A stretch of DNA of 64,000 nt. It comes from an uncultured Pelagibacteraceae bacterium. GTDB taxonomy: Bacteria > Pseudomonadota > Alphaproteobacteria > Pelagibacterales > Pelagibacteraceae. Under the pieces are notes generated by a model. The model was not told where the DNA came from, searched no databases, and saw only the letters and a list, made by a program, of their open reading frames with translations. The translations under genes were made by a program, and so were the position numbers. Location: contig CABYIV010000002.1 of the NCBI GenBank assembly GCA_902519255.1, positions 17,501 through 81,500 of the forward strand. The letters are read 5' to 3'. Positions 62,492 to 64,000 of the stretch are shown one piece after another. Position 1 is the first letter of the stretch. The number at the start of each line of letters is the position of its first letter.

Positions 62492-63581
62492 AACTAAAAG
62501 TAAAAATTACGAAGTTCATATTGGTACCAATATAATTTCAAAATTAAGAAATATTATAAAAAAAAATAAATTATCATTTTCAAAATGTTTAATAGTAACT
62601 GATAGTAAAATACCAAAAAAATTTAGAACAATGCTCTTAGGAAATTTAAAAAATCAAAAAATCTATACTTTAAATTTTAGTGCAAGTGAGAAAAATAAAA
62701 GTAACTTAAGTATCGATAAAATACATAATGTTTTATTTAAAAATAATTTTTATAGAGAAGACTGTATAATTTCATTTGGTGGAGGAATTACAGGAGATGT
62801 AGTTGGATATGCGGCCAGCACATTTAAAAGAGGAATAAAATTTATTAATATACCCTCAACTTTATTAGCTCAAGTCGATTCTTCTATAGGTGGTAAAACA
62901 GGTATTAATAATAAATTTGGAAAAAATCTTATAGGAAGTTTTTATCAGCCAGATTTAGTAATTTCAGATATTAATTTACTACGCACCCTCCCCAAAAGAG
63001 AAATTATATGTGGATATGCTGAAATATTAAAAAGTAGTTTAATTGATAGCAAAAAAAATTTTATTTTCTTAGATAAAAATTTTAATAAGATTTTAAATCT
63101 GAAAGGAAATTTTATAATTAATGCAATTTTAAATAGCTGTTTATTAAAAAAAAAAATTATTGAAAAAGATGAAAAAGAAAAAAATTTAAGAAAATCTTTA
63201 AATCTTGGCCATACTTTTGCTCACGCATATGAGGCTAGTCTTGGTTACTCAAAAAAATTAAATCATGGAGAAGCTGTTATATTTGGTTTAATGAATGCTG
63301 TAAATTTTAGTAAAGAAAAAAAAATTATTTCAAATTCAAATTCAGAATTAATAAACAATCATATTAGAAAGATAGAAATTAAAAATAAATATAAAGACCT
63401 TTTTAATAAAAGGAAAATTACATCAATTATTGATTTTATGAAAAGTGACAAAAAAAATAAATCAGACAATATAAACTTAATTTTAATAAGGAATTTTGGA
63501 AAATTAAACCTAAATTATCAAGCCAAATCTGGTGAATTGAACAAGTTTTTATTAAAAGAATTAAGTAAAGCTTATTTGTAA
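62466..63581 (+). CDS. aroB: 3-dehydroquinate synthase
   Basis: Second shikimate step. NAD- and zinc-binding motifs: FGGGITGDVVGYAASTFKRG, PSTLLAQVDSSIGGKTGINN, KNLIGSFYQPDLVI, LNLGHTFAHAYEASLGY and LNHGEAVIFGLMNA. Length 371 is normal. It is overlapped by the convergent bolA gene for 21 nt. Confidence 0.97.
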   Translation: MKPKIIKVKTKSKNYEVHIGTNIISKLRNIIKKNKLSFSKCLIVTDSKIPKKFRTMLLGNLKNQKIYTLNFSASEKNKSNLSIDKIHNVLFKNNFYREDCIISFGGGITGDVVGYAASTFKRGIKFINIPSTLLAQVDSSIGGKTGINNKFGKNLIGSFYQPDLVISDINLLRTLPKREIICGYAEILKSSLIDSKKNFIFLDKNFNKILNLKGNFIINAILNSCLLKKKIIEKDEKEKNLRKSLNLGHTFAHAYEASLGYSKKLNHGEAVIFGLMNAVNFSKEKKIISNSNSELINNHIRKIEIKNKYKDLFNKRKITSIIDFMKSDKKNKSDNINLILIRNFGKLNLNYQAKSGELNKFLLKELSKAYL

Positions 63582-63821
63582 AGAATGAATATCAGTTTTC
63601 AATTCTTCGCTTAAAATTTTGTAGATTACTTTATTAGACTGAATTCTATTCGTTTTTTTCAATATTTCAGAATTTATTTCTAATTTAATATGATATTTGC
63701 CTTTCTGATGTGAATTATGTTTTAAATGCTTATAAGTGTTATCAATTATCTTTACATTTTTTATAGACCTGTCATTCAAAAGTTTATTTTCAATTTTTTT
63801 TGAAAGTTGATTAATATCCAT
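63561..63821 (-). CDS. bolA: BolA family protein
   Basis: Small stress/iron-linked protein that partners monothiol glutaredoxins. The block IIDNTYKHLKHNSHQKGKYH carries the conserved histidines; the C-terminal TDIHSLQIS is typical. Starting at MDINQLSK gives 86 residues; a 26-residue upstream extension in frame does not resemble the family and would overlap the divergent gene. It is convergent with aroB and 20 nt from the divergent DnaJ-like gene. Confidence 0.93.
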   Translation of the reverse strand: MDINQLSKKIENKLLNDRSIKNVKIIDNTYKHLKHNSHQKGKYHIKLEINSEILKKTNRIQSNKVIYKILSEELKTDIHSLQISFT

Positions 63822-63841
63822 TAAACTTGATATTATATTAT

Positions 63842-64000
63842 ATGAAAAACATTTGTGAATGGAATAATTGCAATGAGGAGGGACTTTACAAAGCTCCAAA
63901 AGAAAAGGATAACAGCAAAGAATATAGGCTTCTATGTCTAGAGCATGTAAGAGAGTTTAATAAAAGCTGGAATTATTTTTCAGGTATGAGCGACGAACAA
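63842..64000 (+). CDS. DnaJ-like (J-domain) protein, N-terminal part
   Basis: The first 53 codons before the window ends: MKNICEWNNCNEEGLYKAPK, then a segment with LCLEHVREFNKSWNYFSGMS. This is the N-terminal Cys-containing region of the alphaproteobacterial J-domain protein usually found next to bolA and before cobS. The J domain itself lies outside the window, so the call rests on the N-terminal match and position. Confidence 0.75.
   Translation, partial: MKNICEWNNCNEEGLYKAPKEKDNSKEYRLLCLEHVREFNKSWNYFSGMSDEQ

Noticed and set aside
63822-63899. Longer bolA with 26 extra N-terminal residues
   Set aside because: The added residues do not match BolA and overlap the start of the divergent DnaJ-like gene.
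1-64000. CRISPR arrays, insertion sequences, integrases, phage genes, toxin-antitoxin pairs
   Set aside because: No direct-repeat arrays, transposase or integrase motifs were seen; the MGME1-like nuclease is phage-like in family but sits among core genes without other phage traits.

Overview
The window looks like a stretch of the chromosome of a SAR11-type marine alphaproteobacterium (Pelagibacterales). The evidence is very AT-rich DNA with Lys/Asn/Ile-rich proteins, almost no intergenic space, 16S rRNA of alphaproteobacterial type, and typical alphaproteobacterial neighbourhoods: ffs-dnaX-ybaB-recR, murA-DUF2948-hisD-infA, trpF-trpB-trpA-accD-folC, prfA-prmC-DUF4167, argB-HAD-dapD-dapE, and gcrA. 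I see no insertion sequence, integrase, prophage or CRISPR array. The window reads as core chromosome, so the interest lies in unusual core genes, odd neighbours and small features.

Layout. 1-1.1 kb: 5' part of a 16S gene (minus strand) with a structured leader and a candidate promoter. 1.1-24.5 kb: short runs on both strands: M23 peptidase, DUF4167/prmC/prfA/ispG/lysC, ubiG, DUF1178, argJ, secA, accA, glcB, recR/ybaB/dnaX with the SRP RNA, pheA/kdsB, a membrane cytochrome c, argF/argD, gcrA and an NDUFA9-like protein. 24.5-37.1 kb: a 14-gene plus-strand run from rnd to folC in which no gap exceeds 7 nt. 37.1-49.6 kb: a minus-strand block: trxA, three DNA-processing genes (sbcB, an MGME1-like nuclease, rmuC), hisG-sulfotransferase-hisZ-hisS behind tRNA-His, then csp, tRNA-Phe, infA, hisD, DUF2948, murA, dcd and two tiny basic genes. 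49.7-57.8 kb: tRNA-Thr, a VTT membrane protein, then rpmH-rnpA-yidD-yidC-argB-HAD-dapD-dapE plus a histone-deacetylase-like hydrolase and a SET-domain protein. 57.8-64 kb: truA/fmt/def with an unknown secreted protein and a micro-membrane protein, then aroK/aroB, bolA and the start of a DnaJ-like gene.

Together the genes cover amino-acid synthesis (Arg, His, Trp, Phe, Lys/DAP, shikimate), fatty-acid start (accA/accD), LPS transport and KDO supply, translation and protein export.

Points I find most worth checking: a tryptophan synthase pair in which several canonical active-site motifs are rewritten although the PLP lysine and the alpha acid residues remain; a cytidylate kinase without the P-loop lysine; an MGME1-type nuclease next to exonuclease I and RmuC; a sulfotransferase embedded between hisG and hisZ; a tRNA-His of the non-canonical alphaproteobacterial type ending 4 nt before hisS; an acetyl-CoA carboxylase alpha subunit with a C-terminal membrane anchor; adjacent deacetylase and SET genes; and malate synthase without a visible glycine riboswitch. 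Family assignments rest on motif recognition by eye. No alignment or database search was run.
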